Assembly (NCBI GenBank): GCA_017619375.1
Contig: JAFZSL010000031.1
Location: 114,176-178,175 of the forward strand
Direction: 5' to 3'
Source: Prevotella sp.
GTDB taxonomy: Bacteria; Bacteroidota; Bacteroidia; Bacteroidales; Bacteroidaceae
Length of the DNA stretch: 64,000 nucleotides
Below, piece by piece: positions 26,531-35,829 of this stretch. The notes beneath the pieces are model-generated. The model did no database searches and was not told where the DNA came from. It was given only the letters and a program-made list of their open reading frames with translations. Positions within the stretch are counted from its first letter, which is position 1; every line of letters begins with the position of its first letter. The translations under genes and the position numbers were made by a program.

Positions 26531-27588
26531 TGATTCTTGATCCAATCGACAATCCATTGTCCCACCTCACGCGTGCCATAAGCAGCACCGCCCTCCACCT
26601 GAATTTCCGGAGTGCGCACGTTTGCATCGAGACTGGCGTCCACCGCCTTCCTCACCAATGCCGCCTCATCGTTAAGGCTGAAATGCTCGAGCATCATGGC
26701 CACGGACAAGATTTGCGCGAGCGGGTTGGCGAGATTCATCCCCGCTGCCTGAGGCCACGAGCCATGCACAGGTTCGAACACCGGCGTGCTCTCTCCGGTT
26801 GAAGCGGAAGGCAACAACCCCATTGAACCAGAGATGCAACTCCCCTCGTCGGTAAGGATATCTCCGAAAGTGTTCTCCGTGACCATCACGTCGAAGAACG
26901 TTGGTTCGGCAATCATCCGCATGGCGGCGTTGTCAACAAACATGTAATCCACCTTGACATCAGGGTAGGATGGTTCCATCTCCTTGGCAATCTGCCTCCA
27001 CAGCCTGCTTGAGGCGAGAATGTTAGCCTTGTCCACCACCGTGAGATGATGATGGCGTTTCCTGGCATAGTCGAAGCCCACCTTCAAGATGCGCTCTACT
27101 TCCGGCCGTGTGTAATAATTGGTGTCGTAAGCCTTGTCATTGTCCTGATATTTCTCACCGAAATACATGCCACCAGTGAGTTCGCGGATGCAGATGAAGT
27201 CGGCTCCCTCCACGAGTTCCGCCCTCAACGGACTCTTGTGCAAGAGGCATTTGAAAGTCTGCACAGGCCGGATGTTGGCAAAAAGGCCCAAGCGCTTGCG
27301 CATGGCCAGCAATCCCTGCTCCGGCCTCACCTTTGCAGTAGGATCGTTGTCATACTTGGGGTCTCCCACTGCGGCGAAGAGGACAGCGTCGGCATCCTTG
27401 CAGGCTTGGAATGTCTCTTCAGGGAAAGGGTCGCCCACCTCTTCGATGGCCTTCGCCCCGCAGATGGCCTCGACGTAAGTCACTTCATGTCCGAATTTTT
27501 CAGCGATGGCATCCATGACGGCCACGCCTTGTGTCATGATCTCTGGTCCTATACCGTCGCCAGAGAGGACGGCTATTTTAAGTTTCAT
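26527..27588 (-). CDS. leuB: 3-isopropylmalate dehydrogenase
   Basis: A 353-residue NAD-dependent decarboxylating dehydrogenase. It oxidises 3-isopropylmalate to 4-methyl-2-oxopentanoate in leucine synthesis and, in citramalate-pathway organisms, 3-methylmalate to 2-oxobutyrate. Seen: GDGIGPEIM at the N-terminus, [12 protein letters not shown], the metal-binding VDNAAMRMI region, [10 protein letters not shown], and [18 protein letters not shown]. It is the fifth enzyme gene of the operon, 75 bp after the cimA-like gene. That gap contains short AGGAGTTTTT-type repeats. Confidence 0.97.
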   Translation of the reverse strand: MKLKIAVLSGDGIGPEIMTQGVAVMDAIAEKFGHEVTYVEAICGAKAIEEVGDPFPEETFQACKDADAVLFAAVGDPKYDNDPTAKVRPEQGLLAMRKRLGLFANIRPVQTFKCLLHKSPLRAELVEGADFICIRELTGGMYFGEKYQDNDKAYDTNYYTRPEVERILKVGFDYARKRHHHLTVVDKANILASSRLWRQIAKEMEPSYPDVKVDYMFVDNAAMRMIAEPTFFDVMVTENTFGDILTDEGSCISGSMGLLPSASTGESTPVFEPVHGSWPQAAGMNLANPLAQILSVAMMLEHFSLNDEAALVRKAVDASLDANVRTPEIQVEGGAAYGTREVGQWIVDWIKNQ

Positions 27589-27663
27589 ATCAGTATGGTT
27601 TTATGATTGGTAATAGGAGGTTTTAGGAGATAATAGGAGTTTTTAGGAGGACCAAGAGATATT

Positions 27664-29208
27664 TCAGCTTTGCTCCTCGAAGATGTTGAGCATGCGGAGG
27701 GTGGCCTTGATGGCGGCCTCTGTCTGGTCGGCGTCGAGTCCCCTTGTCCTGATCATCTTGTCGCCATTTCTCCAAGTGATGACCGTTTGCACGAGAGCGT
27801 CTGTTCGCCCTCCCGGCGGTATGGTGACGGCGTAGTTGGCCAGGATGGGGAAAGTGCGGTCAAGGTAGGTCTTGTAGATTTTCCTCAACGCCTTCACGAA
27901 AGCGTCGTACTGCCCGTCGCCCGTAGACTCGGCAGCATATTGCTTCCCACGGATTTCCACCTTGATACTTGCTATAGGCTTGAGTCCATAGGTAGAGGTG
28001 ACCATATAGGAGATGAGTTTGACCTTCTCTTCCGGCGTAGTGTGCTTGAGGACATCGTTGACGATGTAAGGCAGGTCATCCTGCGTGACGATTTCCTTCC
28101 TTTCCCCCAGTTCGGTGATTCTTTTCGACACTTTCGCCATCTGTTCCGCAGTGAGTTCCAATCCGAGTTTTTGAAGGTTGAGTGCGACATTGGCCTTGCC
28201 GCTATTCTTTCCCAGCGCGTACTCCCTTCTTCTGCCAAACCTTTCCGGGACGAGGGCGTTGCAATAGAGCAGGTTCTTGTTGTCCCCGTCGGCATGCACC
28301 CCTGCCACCTGGGTGAAGACATTGTCGCCCACGATGGGTTGGTTGGGTGCTATGGCAATGCCGCTGTACTCCTCAACCAAACGGCTGATGTCGTTGAGTT
28401 TGTCCTCCTTGATGTTAGTCCTTGCGAGGAATTGGTCCTTGAGAATGACTTGCACGCTGGCCAGGGGAGCATTGCCACATCGCTCGCCGAGGCCGTTGAC
28501 CGTCACATGGATTCCCTTGGCTCCACAAAGCACTGCCGCAAGAGAGTTGGAGACGGCGAGGTCGTAGTCATTGTGAGCGTGGAAGTCGAAATGGACGTCA
28601 GGGAAGCGTTTCCTCATTTTCCTAAAAAACTCGATGACTTGCAAAGGATTTGTGATGCCTAAGGTGTCGGGCAGCATGAAACGCTTGATGTTGGTCTTGA
28701 CGAGTTGTTCCATGAGGCGGTAGATGTAGTCAGGCGAGTCGTGCATCCCACTGCTCCAGTCCTCAAGATAGATGTTGACCCCCATGCCTTTCTTTTCGGC
28801 ATAGTCGAGGGACCTCATGATGTCATCCAAGTGCTCGTCAGGTGTTTTATGGAGTTGCTCCGTGCAATGTTTGAGCGACCCCTTCGCCAGGAGATTGATG
28901 TTGTGGCATCCACAACTGTCAATCCAGTCGATGGACTGTTTCCCATCGACGAAACCGAGCACCTCCACCTTGTTGAGCATCCCCACCTTCTCCGCATACT
29001 TGCAGATGAGTTTTACCGCATCCTTCTCCCCTTCCGACACCTTGGCCGAGGCCACCTCCAACCTGTCGACATTGATGTCGTTCATGAGCATTCTTGCGAT
29101 CATGAGTTTCTCATGAGGGAGGAAAGAGACGCCGCTGGTCTGCTCGCCATCCCTGAGCGTGCTGTCCATGATCTCGATGAGCGGGTGTGTGAAAGTCGTC
29201 GTTTCCAT
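27664..29208 (-). CDS. cimA: Citramalate synthase-like HMGL enzyme (second isopropylmalate synthase homolog)
   Basis: About 514 residues: an HMGL-type TIM barrel followed by a LeuA regulatory (LeuA_dimer) domain (about 400-514). Motifs are STLRDGEQTSGVSF, the metal-ligand HAHNDYDLAVSNS, GLGERCGNAPL and GVHADGDNKNLLY. From memory, these and segments such as RLEVASAKVSEGE, NIYLEDWSSG and IPPGGRTDALVQT resemble the characterised Leptospira (R)-citramalate synthase more than classical LeuA, which is present separately at 31248-32756. It would condense pyruvate and acetyl-CoA to citramalate, feeding LeuCD and LeuB toward 2-oxobutyrate and isoleucine. ATG 29208 overlaps the leuD stop by one base; the upstream start at 29229 is less likely. 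A second 2-isopropylmalate synthase is the alternative. Confidence 0.75.
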   Translation of the reverse strand: METTTFTHPLIEIMDSTLRDGEQTSGVSFLPHEKLMIARMLMNDINVDRLEVASAKVSEGEKDAVKLICKYAEKVGMLNKVEVLGFVDGKQSIDWIDSCGCHNINLLAKGSLKHCTEQLHKTPDEHLDDIMRSLDYAEKKGMGVNIYLEDWSSGMHDSPDYIYRLMEQLVKTNIKRFMLPDTLGITNPLQVIEFFRKMRKRFPDVHFDFHAHNDYDLAVSNSLAAVLCGAKGIHVTVNGLGERCGNAPLASVQVILKDQFLARTNIKEDKLNDISRLVEEYSGIAIAPNQPIVGDNVFTQVAGVHADGDNKNLLYCNALVPERFGRRREYALGKNSGKANVALNLQKLGLELTAEQMAKVSKRITELGERKEIVTQDDLPYIVNDVLKHTTPEEKVKLISYMVTSTYGLKPIASIKVEIRGKQYAAESTGDGQYDAFVKALRKIYKTYLDRTFPILANYAVTIPPGGRTDALVQTVITWRNGDKMIRTRGLDADQTEAAIKATLRMLNIFEEQS

Positions 29209-29798
29209 CAGTTGTTCTTGCTTTCCCATGCTTCTATCTTGTCCGTGTTTTGAAGAAGGAAGTCAATGTCGTCGAGCCCGTTGACCAGGCAATGCTTCTT
29301 GTAGCCATTGATTTCGAAGTGTTCGCTCCTTCCCGTCGCGAGGTTGGTGACAGTCTGGTTGGGCAGGTCTACCTCCACCTCCATCTTAGGATTGTCATGG
29401 ATGCATTGGAAGAGTTCGGCGAGGAAGCCCTCCGTCACCACCACAGGCAGGACGAAATTATTGAGTTCGTTGTTCTTGTGTATGTCGGCAAAAAAGGAAC
29501 TGATGACGACTCTGAAGCCATATCCGGCGATGGCCCAAGCGGCATGTTCTCTCGACGAGCCAGACCCGAAATTCTTCCCTACGACGAAGATGCATCCTCC
29601 GTAGGTAGGGTCATTAAGCACGAAGTCCTTGATGGGTTTTCCTTCCTTGTCGTATCTCCAGTCTCGGAAGAGATTGTCACCGAATCCCTCCTTGTCTGTA
29701 GCCTTGAGGTATCGCGCCGGTATGATTTGGTCGGTGTCCACATTTTCAAGGGGCAGTGGCACACATGTTGACTTGATGATATTGAATTTCTGTTTCAT
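29208..29798 (-). CDS. leuD: 3-isopropylmalate dehydratase small subunit
   Basis: A 196-residue swivel-domain subunit pairing with LeuC to isomerise 2- to 3-isopropylmalate (and citramalate to methylmalate). Seen: VPLPLENVDTDQIIPARYLK at the start and FVVGKNFGSGSSREHAAWAI in the active-site loop. Length is typical. Its stop overlaps the start of the cimA-like gene by one base (TGATG). A 58-bp gap separates it from leuC and contains a short dispersed repeat (29831-29856). Confidence 0.97.
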   Translation of the reverse strand: MKQKFNIIKSTCVPLPLENVDTDQIIPARYLKATDKEGFGDNLFRDWRYDKEGKPIKDFVLNDPTYGGCIFVVGKNFGSGSSREHAAWAIAGYGFRVVISSFFADIHKNNELNNFVLPVVVTEGFLAELFQCIHDNPKMEVEVDLPNQTVTNLATGRSEHFEINGYKKHCLVNGLDDIDFLLQNTDKIEAWESKNN

Positions 29799-29830
29799 GA
29801 TCTTATTCTTTTTACGAAATGGGAGGAATA

Positions 29831-29856
29831 ATCGGAGTAATCTGAGTGACCGGAGG
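29831..29856. repeat. Short dispersed repeat (ATCGGAGTAATC type), intergenic copy
   Basis: ATCGGAGTAATCTGAGTGAC followed by CGGAGG lies between leuC and leuD. Near-identical sequence occurs inside a coding region at 46873-46897, with a degenerate version at about 57878-57903. Confidence 0.5.
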
Positions 29857-31251
29857 TCACATCAACTCCCTTGGGTCGGTGATGACACCTGTGACAGCGG
29901 CGGCGGCAGCCACCAAGGGACTGGCGAGAATCGTCCTGGCACCAGGTCCCTGTCGTCCTTCGAAATTGCGGTTGCTGGTGGAGACACAGTATTTTCCTTC
30001 TGGCACCTTGTCGTCGTTCATGGCGAGACAGGCCGAGCATCCAGGTTGTCTGATTTCGAAACCCGCCTCAGCAAGCACCCTGTCAAGACCTTCTTCGCGA
30101 ATCTGCCTATCCACCTCCCAACTGCCCGGAACGAGCCATGCGATGATGTTATCTGCCTTCTTCCTGCCTTTCACCATATTGGTGAAGGCACGGAAGTCCT
30201 CTATCCTTCCGTTGGTGCAAGCGCCGAGGAACACATAGTCGACAGGGTGTCCCAACAGCGATTCGCCCTCTTTCAAACCCATGTATTCCAATGCCTTTTT
30301 GAAGGAAGCCCTTGCTCGTGGCTCAACGCTTTCCTGCGTGGGAATCTTTTCAGTGACGGCAATGCCCATGCCGGGATTTGTGCCATAAGTGATGCGTGGC
30401 AGGATGTCGGCGGCATCGAAAACCAGTTCCTTGTCAAACACGGCATCGTTGTCGCTCTTGAGCGTTCTCCAATATTCCACCGCCTTCTCCCATTCCTCCT
30501 CCTTGGGTGCATATGGCCTGCCCTTGAGATAAGCGAAAGTGATGTCATCGGGAGCCACGAATCCTCCCCTCGCACCCATTTCTATGCTGAGGTTGCAGAG
30601 AGTGAGACGGCCTTCCATGGACATTTCTCTTACGACATCGCCAGCATATTCGATGAAATGCCCGGTTGCCCCTGATGTGGTCAGCTGAGCCATGAGATAG
30701 AGAGCCACGTCTTTGGGTGTGACACCTTTTCCCAATTTGCCGTTGATGGTGATTCTCATCGACTTGGGTTTCTGTTGGAGGATGCACTGCGAGGCGAGCA
30801 CCATCTCCACTTCAGACGTGCCGATTCCGAAAGCGACGGCCCCCACAGCCCCATGGGTGGAAGTGTGAGAGTCACCACACACGATGGTCATCCCGGGGAG
30901 CGACAGCCCCTTTTCAGGTCCCACAACATGGACGATGCCATTGTCGGGCGACATCATGCCGAAATGTGCGAGTGAGAACTCCTTGCAGTTGCGTTCGAGT
31001 GTGTCCACCTGTTTCTTGGACACTGGGTCCTCGATGGGTTTGTCCTGGTCGTGGGTGGGAGTGTTGTGGTCGGGCATGCAAAAGATTTGTCCAGGCCTTA
31101 AACATTTCAGTTTCCTTGCTCTCATGCCATCGAAAGCCTGTGGCGAGGTGACCTCATGGCAATACATACGGTCGATGTATAGTTGAGTGGGACCATCCTC
31201 CACCAATTGCACGACGTGCCTGTCCCAAATTTTGTCGAATAGGGTGTTCAT
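29857..31251 (-). CDS. leuC: 3-isopropylmalate dehydratase large subunit
   Basis: A 464-residue aconitase-family [4Fe-4S] subunit. Cluster cysteines appear in FLGACTNGR and in [29 protein letters not shown] and [14 protein letters not shown] are also typical. It works with LeuD. Its ATG (31249-31251) overlaps the leuA stop (ATGA), giving tight coupling. Confidence 0.97.
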   Translation of the reverse strand: MNTLFDKIWDRHVVQLVEDGPTQLYIDRMYCHEVTSPQAFDGMRARKLKCLRPGQIFCMPDHNTPTHDQDKPIEDPVSKKQVDTLERNCKEFSLAHFGMMSPDNGIVHVVGPEKGLSLPGMTIVCGDSHTSTHGAVGAVAFGIGTSEVEMVLASQCILQQKPKSMRITINGKLGKGVTPKDVALYLMAQLTTSGATGHFIEYAGDVVREMSMEGRLTLCNLSIEMGARGGFVAPDDITFAYLKGRPYAPKEEEWEKAVEYWRTLKSDNDAVFDKELVFDAADILPRITYGTNPGMGIAVTEKIPTQESVEPRARASFKKALEYMGLKEGESLLGHPVDYVFLGACTNGRIEDFRAFTNMVKGRKKADNIIAWLVPGSWEVDRQIREEGLDRVLAEAGFEIRQPGCSACLAMNDDKVPEGKYCVSTSNRNFEGRQGPGARTILASPLVAAAAAVTGVITDPRELM

Positions 31252-32756
31252 AAATGTTTTTCCTTGAATTTGTTGATGCAGTCGATATATGCCTCCACCG
31301 ACGCGGTGACGATGTCGGTATTGGCTCCAAAGCCGTAGTAAAGTCCCCCATCATATTCCACAGACATGTGAACCTTTCCCACGTCGTTGGAACCTTTTGA
31401 AATGGCTTGGATGGTGAACTCCTTCATGGTCATTTTCTTCTGTATGATTTTCTTGAGCGCGTTGATGGCCGCATCCACGGGTCCGTTTCCAGTGGACGCC
31501 GCCTCGAATTTCTGGTTGCTGATGTCCAAACCGATGCTGGCAACGCTTCTCACGCCCATTCCCGTGGTCACCTGCAGGAAATCGAGTTTGACAGCGTGCG
31601 TCTCTGCGGTGTCGGCCCCGGCAATCATGAGGATGTCGGCGTCGGTGACCTCCTTTTTCTGGTCGGCGAGTTTAAGGAACTTCTCATAAATCTTGTCGAT
31701 CCTGCTCTCGTTGTCCACATTGACGCCCAGCACCCGGAGTCGGTATTTGAGCGCCGCCCTTCCCGATCTTGCGGTAAGTACGATGGAATTGTCGTCAAGT
31801 CCGATGTCCTTAGGGTCGATGATCTCATAAGTGCCGGCATCCTTGAGCACTCCATCCTGGTGAATGCCGCTGGAATGTGCGAATGCATTGCGTCCCACGA
31901 TGGCCTTGTTGGGCTGAACGGGCATGTTCATCAAGCTCGACACCAGGCGGCTGATGGGATAGATTTTTGTGGTGTTGATGTTGGTCTCCAGGCCGAGGTT
32001 CTTATGGCATTTGAGGATCATGGCTATTTCCTCGAGCGAGGTGTTACCCGCTCTTTCCCCTATCCCATTGATAGTGACCTCCACCTGCCTTGCCCCATTG
32101 ACGACCCCCTCGAAAGTGTTGGCGGTGGCCAATCCGAGATCGTTATGGCAGTGGGTGGAGATGACGGCGTTGTGTATGCCATCGACATGTTCCATGAGGT
32201 ATTTGATTTTCTCCCCATACTCTTGCGGCAGGCAGTATCCCGTGGTGTCGGGTATGTTGACGGTGGTGGCACCGGCCTTGATGACAGCTTCTATCACCCT
32301 TGCGAGATATTCGTTGTCGGTGCGTCCGGCATCCTCGGCATAGAACTCCACGTCCTCGACATACTTCTTGGCATATTTCACGGCGGCGACTGCCCTCTCG
32401 ATGATTTCCTCCCTGGTGGAATTGAACTTGAACTTGATATGGGAGTCACTGGTTCCGATGCCGGTATGGATGCGTTTGTGCTTGGCATACTGCAGCGATT
32501 CCACCGCCACATCGATGTCTTTTTCCACGGCCCTGGTGAGGGCGCAGATGACGGGCCATGTCACGGCCTTGGAGATTTCGATGACCGAGTGGAAGTCACC
32601 CGGACTGGAGATGGGAAAGCCCGCCTCAATCACATCCACGCCCAGCAGTTCGAGCTGTCGTGCCACTTCGATTTTCTCCACGGTGTTGAGCTGGCATCCG
32701 GGAACTTGCTCGCCGTCGCGCAGCGTCGTGTCGAAAACATACAATCTGTCATTCAT
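31248..32756 (-). CDS. leuA: 2-isopropylmalate synthase
   Basis: About 502 residues, condensing 2-ketoisovalerate with acetyl-CoA, the committed step of leucine synthesis. Seen: the N-terminal [13 protein letters not shown], the HMGL motif [40 protein letters not shown] and a C-terminal regulatory LeuA_dimer domain where leucine feedback would act. ATG 32756 (MNDRLYVFD) is chosen because homologs begin there; the frame upstream to 32795 runs toward the attenuator. First enzyme gene of the operon, about 50 nt after the terminator hairpin. Confidence 0.96.
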   Translation of the reverse strand: MNDRLYVFDTTLRDGEQVPGCQLNTVEKIEVARQLELLGVDVIEAGFPISSPGDFHSVIEISKAVTWPVICALTRAVEKDIDVAVESLQYAKHKRIHTGIGTSDSHIKFKFNSTREEIIERAVAAVKYAKKYVEDVEFYAEDAGRTDNEYLARVIEAVIKAGATTVNIPDTTGYCLPQEYGEKIKYLMEHVDGIHNAVISTHCHNDLGLATANTFEGVVNGARQVEVTINGIGERAGNTSLEEIAMILKCHKNLGLETNINTTKIYPISRLVSSLMNMPVQPNKAIVGRNAFAHSSGIHQDGVLKDAGTYEIIDPKDIGLDDNSIVLTARSGRAALKYRLRVLGVNVDNESRIDKIYEKFLKLADQKKEVTDADILMIAGADTAETHAVKLDFLQVTTGMGVRSVASIGLDISNQKFEAASTGNGPVDAAINALKKIIQKKMTMKEFTIQAISKGSNDVGKVHMSVEYDGGLYYGFGANTDIVTASVEAYIDCINKFKEKHL

Positions 32757-32804
32757 ATACTTCAATATTAAAAAACCTTTGTGCAATCCAGGCACCCCTC
32801 ATCA

Positions 32805-32842
32805 ACAAAAAAGCCTTTCACACTTCTGGAAGTGAGAAAGGC
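32805..32842 (-). terminator. leu operon attenuator (Rho-independent terminator in the leader)
   Basis: On the minus strand, arms at 32842-32830 and 32825-32813 pair with one mismatch around a 4-nt loop, followed by a U-tract (32812-32807). It stands between the leader peptide and leuA. Its first arm contains TCACTTCC (32835-32828), which is perfectly complementary to GGAAGTGA within leader codons 20-22 (32888-32881). This provides an alternative antiterminator pairing. Confidence 0.85.
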
Positions 32843-32864
32843 CATATCCTGTCAACAGGTATCT

Positions 32865-32945
32865 TCAAACGCGCACCTTGTCACTTCCCGCAGCTCTTGG
32901 CAGTAGGAGGTCAATAATGCCGATAATAATACTGTTGTTAGTCAT
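32865..32945 (-). CDS. Branched-chain amino acid leader peptide (26 aa)
   Basis: ATG at 32945-32943, TGA ending at 32865. The peptide is MTNNSIIIGIIDLLLPRAAG followed by SDKVRV. It holds five Ile codons (one ATC, four ATT), three consecutive Leu codons (CTC, CTA, CTG) and two Val codons near the end. It begins about 48 nt after the predicted transcription start and ends 22 nt before the terminator stem. Ribosome stalling at the Ile/Leu run would leave codons 20-22 free to sequester the terminator arm. Ribosomes reaching the stop would cover them and permit termination. No protein function is expected beyond regulation. Confidence 0.88.
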   Translation of the reverse strand: MTNNSIIIGIIDLLLPRAAGSDKVRV

Positions 32946-32999
32946 TGTCGAAAGTCTTAATGAAAAGGTCTCCACAAGGGAGTTTCGTCTTTGCGATTG

Positions 33000-33031
33000 C
33001 AAAAGTAGCACTTTTCAGCCATCCAAACAAA
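33000..33031 (-). promoter_or_regulatory. Promoter of the leu operon
   Basis: On the minus strand TTTG (33031-33028) and TACTTTTG (33007-33000) are 20 bp apart, a perfect Bacteroidetes promoter. Initiation is expected near 32993. The 32757-33115 gap is thus fully accounted for by promoter, leader peptide and attenuator. Confidence 0.82.
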
Positions 33032-33115
33032 TAATTTGACACTTTTTTGGTGTTTTTTTGCGTCATTTTTTTATTTCCCATGGTTGGCGGCCACTTTTCC
33101 AAGGAGAAATCACCT

Positions 33116-35602
33116 TCATAAGATGTTGCCAACTTTGACCTTTATCTCATCTCCGCGATAAATGACTTGCCGGGTCTCTCCATTCACCAGGCGTACTTGG
33201 AACTGTCGAGCCTCAGGCATACCTACGAACCGTCCCTCACGTTTTCCTATCGTCAATTCCTTCTGGCTTTCATCCCACTTCAAGACGATGCGCGAACATG
33301 CCCCCTTTTCATAATCGTTGCTCCATCCATCGTCCTCATAGAGGGTGAAGACGGCATCGGCACCTGGATAAACACGTAATTCCATCGGGCCGTGTTGTGT
33401 CATCGAAGAAAGGAGCGGGTCGACAGCCAACGGCAGGATGCTGCCCCCACGCACGAACACGGGAATACGGGTCTTGTCGATGCGTGTTGTCACGGTTTGC
33501 CCACCCTTATAGGACTCCCCCGTCAGGTAGTCATACCAGCCCTTCTCTTCATTTGGAAGGTAAGTCTGCCATGTCGTCAATCCAGGTTTGGTGACCGGCG
33601 AGATCAGTAGTGACTTGCCAAACATGTAATCACAATCCTGATGCAAGGCAGTCGGGTCATCGGGGAAGTCGAAGACCAACGGACGCATCAACGTGGAGCC
33701 ATCGTAGGTGACGGCGGCTGCAAGGCTGTAGACATAAGGTTGTATGTGGTAACGCTCATTCAGGCACTTGGTGATGATGTCCTGCGCCTCCTTTCCATAG
33801 TTCCATGGTTCGGTGTTGCTCATATAGCCATGAACCCTCATCAAAGGTAGATAGACGCTCGTCTCTATCCATCTCAACATCCTCTCGATGTATTGCGGGT
33901 CTTCATACTGGTCGCGTGGACGGAAGAAGCCACCAGCGTCATAGGTCCACCATGGAATGCCGGCCGCCTGCATGCCGAGTCCCGCAATGATTTGACGGCG
34001 GAAAGTCTCCCAGTCGTTGCCAACGTCGCCAGACCACAAGGCAGAGCCATATCTCTGAATGCCGGGGAAGCCGCATCTGGTGAGAATCATCGGCCTCTGC
34101 TGCGGCCTGTCTTTCCTCAACCCTTCATACACGGTCTTGTTCACCAACAGGGGATATACATTGCGCACCTTCTCGCCACTCCATTTCCCATTGTTGACTT
34201 TCCTTCCTACGAGGTCGTCGTTCTCTGGTTCCGTAGCATCCTGCCACCATGCATCGATGCCGAGTGGGAGGAGCCTCTGGCTGAAATTCCTCCAATAGGC
34301 GTCGGCGGCATCTTTCGAGAAAAAGTCAATCCAGTCTGTTCCTGGGATGTAATGTCCGGCCTGCTCCATCTGCTTGCCCACCTCGGAGTTCTTGTCGATC
34401 TTCGACCACACGCTCAACATCAGTTTGATGCCCCTTGAATGCAGGCTGTCAGTCAATTGTTTCGGGTCTGGATAATATTCCTCGTCGAACCTCATGGAGT
34501 TCCATCCATATTTACCCCAATACTGCCAGTCCTGGACGAGCACGTCGATGGGCATGTTTTCCTTTCTGAAACGGTCGGCGGTGGACAGGATTTCCTCTTG
34601 CGAATGGAACCGCTCCCTGCAATGGATGTATCCAGTGGCCCACCTCGGCATCAGCGGCGCCTTGCCCGTCAACTCGCGGTAGGTGGCGATGACCTCGTCG
34701 GCAGAACCCACGAAAACAGTATAGTCAACAGCCTCTGCCACGGGTGACTTGAAGACGGTCTCATCCTTGACGAGTTGATAATACAGGACGGGGGAGTCGC
34801 CATTTGAAAGTTCCGCCGTCACCTCGTGCTTCCCTTTTTTCAGGTGCACGATGGTCGATGCCGTCGGCGGCAGCCACAGGTTCTGCATCTCTATGACGGT
34901 GTTTCCATCGATGACCAAGTTGTGCCGACGAGCCATTTTCTGCCCCACATCGAGCAGGAGTGCGTAGTCGCCCTCCTTGGTAATGGAGAGCGTCTCCTTG
35001 AAGATGTTGCGCTCGCGCACTTCCCTCCTTCCTCCTTCGGTGGAGGTGACATTCACCATCTCCTTCTCTCCCACACCTTCGGCCTTCACCAGTGCGACAT
35101 GGTTTTCCGCAGGATTGAACTCCACGAGTCCGTAATTGTTCCACAACAGGCCATACCCCTTGTTAGAGAGGATCATAGGTATGGAAATCTGCGTGTTGAC
35201 CTGTGTCAGTCGCCTTGACAAACCACGGATGTTGGAAAAGCCATCCTGGAACTGTCCCAATCCATAGAGGCACTCATCCTTTGGCGAAGCGAATGCCAAT
35301 GTCGCTCCACCATCGGCCAATCGATGTTGGGTGGCGACAAGCACCGCCCTCCCCTCCTTGTCCCTGATGGTCACGGTGTGTTTCCTTTTATCTACATCCA
35401 CCTTGAGGTCATTTTGCACCTCATCGTGTTTCACATACAACCAGTCGGGAAGGTCACTGTCGTCAGCATGCTCATAATATTGGATACGAACGGCGTTTTT
35501 CGCCACTTTCCTGACATTCAGCCACCCTTTTCCGAAAGGAATGCCTTGGGCTTGTAATGAAACGGACACGAAGAGTGACAAGAACAAGAATAGTCTTTTC
35601 AT
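33116..35602 (-). CDS. Secreted GH31 family alpha-glycosidase (alpha-xylosidase/alpha-glucosidase type)
   Basis: 828 residues with a signal peptide (RLFLFLSLFVSVSLQAQG). An N-terminal beta-sandwich leads to a GH31 (beta/alpha)8 barrel. The predicted nucleophile is Asp455 in WWQDATEPE and the acid/base Asp526 in SGDVGND. QDWQYWGKYGWNSMRFDEEY and RCGFPGIQRYGSALWSGD support the family, as does the C-terminal beta region (GGSILPLAV). It should release terminal alpha-linked glucose or xylose from oligosaccharides in the periplasm or at the surface. Specificity is not determinable; the NWGK-like loop and IPWWTYDAGGFF recall xyloglucan alpha-xylosidases. Monocistronic, ending 85 bp before the leu promoter. 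Confidence 0.9.
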   Translation of the reverse strand: MKRLFLFLSLFVSVSLQAQGIPFGKGWLNVRKVAKNAVRIQYYEHADDSDLPDWLYVKHDEVQNDLKVDVDKRKHTVTIRDKEGRAVLVATQHRLADGGATLAFASPKDECLYGLGQFQDGFSNIRGLSRRLTQVNTQISIPMILSNKGYGLLWNNYGLVEFNPAENHVALVKAEGVGEKEMVNVTSTEGGRREVRERNIFKETLSITKEGDYALLLDVGQKMARRHNLVIDGNTVIEMQNLWLPPTASTIVHLKKGKHEVTAELSNGDSPVLYYQLVKDETVFKSPVAEAVDYTVFVGSADEVIATYRELTGKAPLMPRWATGYIHCRERFHSQEEILSTADRFRKENMPIDVLVQDWQYWGKYGWNSMRFDEEYYPDPKQLTDSLHSRGIKLMLSVWSKIDKNSEVGKQMEQAGHYIPGTDWIDFFSKDAADAYWRNFSQRLLPLGIDAWWQDATEPENDDLVGRKVNNGKWSGEKVRNVYPLLVNKTVYEGLRKDRPQQRPMILTRCGFPGIQRYGSALWSGDVGNDWETFRRQIIAGLGMQAAGIPWWTYDAGGFFRPRDQYEDPQYIERMLRWIETSVYLPLMRVHGYMSNTEPWNYGKEAQDIITKCLNERYHIQPYVYSLAAAVTYDGSTLMRPLVFDFPDDPTALHQDCDYMFGKSLLISPVTKPGLTTWQTYLPNEEKGWYDYLTGESYKGGQTVTTRIDKTRIPVFVRGGSILPLAVDPLLSSMTQHGPMELRVYPGADAVFTLYEDDGWSNDYEKGACSRIVLKWDESQKELTIGKREGRFVGMPEARQFQVRLVNGETRQVIYRGDEIKVKVGNIL

Positions 35603-35627
35603 GATGTGGATTGTTATAGATGGACAA

Positions 35628-35635
35628 CAAAGGTA
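35628..35635 (-). promoter_or_regulatory. Putative -7 element of the GH31 gene
   Basis: TACCTTTG on the minus strand, 26 bp upstream of the ATG. No clear TTTG is found 19-21 bp further upstream; that position is occupied by a degenerate repeat copy. Confidence 0.4.
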
Positions 35636-35639
35636 CTAA

Positions 35640-35697
35640 AATTTCGATTGAGCGAGAAAGAAAGGAATGAATTTATTTCTTCGAGCGTGAGATTTTT
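35640..35697 (-). repeat. Degenerate copy of the hairpin element, reverse orientation
   Basis: TTTCGATTGAGCGAGA and, further on, CGAGCGTGAG match the reverse complement of the ends of the 62-63 bp element (AATCG side and CTCACGCTCG side), with a diverged interior. It sits directly upstream of the GH31 -7 element. Confidence 0.45.
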
Positions 35698-35760
35698 TGA
35701 AATCAGCGATTGAAAATCCCAATTTCAACACTCCCTTTATCGAATTATCAGAATAGCAAC

Positions 35761-35800
35761 GACACGGAGCCATAGGGTAAAGACTCCATGGCTCCGTGTC
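35761..35800 (-). terminator. Terminator of the S8 protease gene
   Basis: A perfect 13-bp inverted repeat (GACACGGAGCCAT, 35761-35773 and 35788-35800) lies 30 nt downstream of the protease stop in its reading direction. Confidence 0.7.
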
Positions 35801-35829
35801 GCAAATGTGGTATTCACATCAAAATGAGG

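Noticed and set aside
31407-32771. 454-codon open frame on the plus strand
   Set aside because: Antisense to leuA; His/Asp/Val-rich translation typical of shadow frames.
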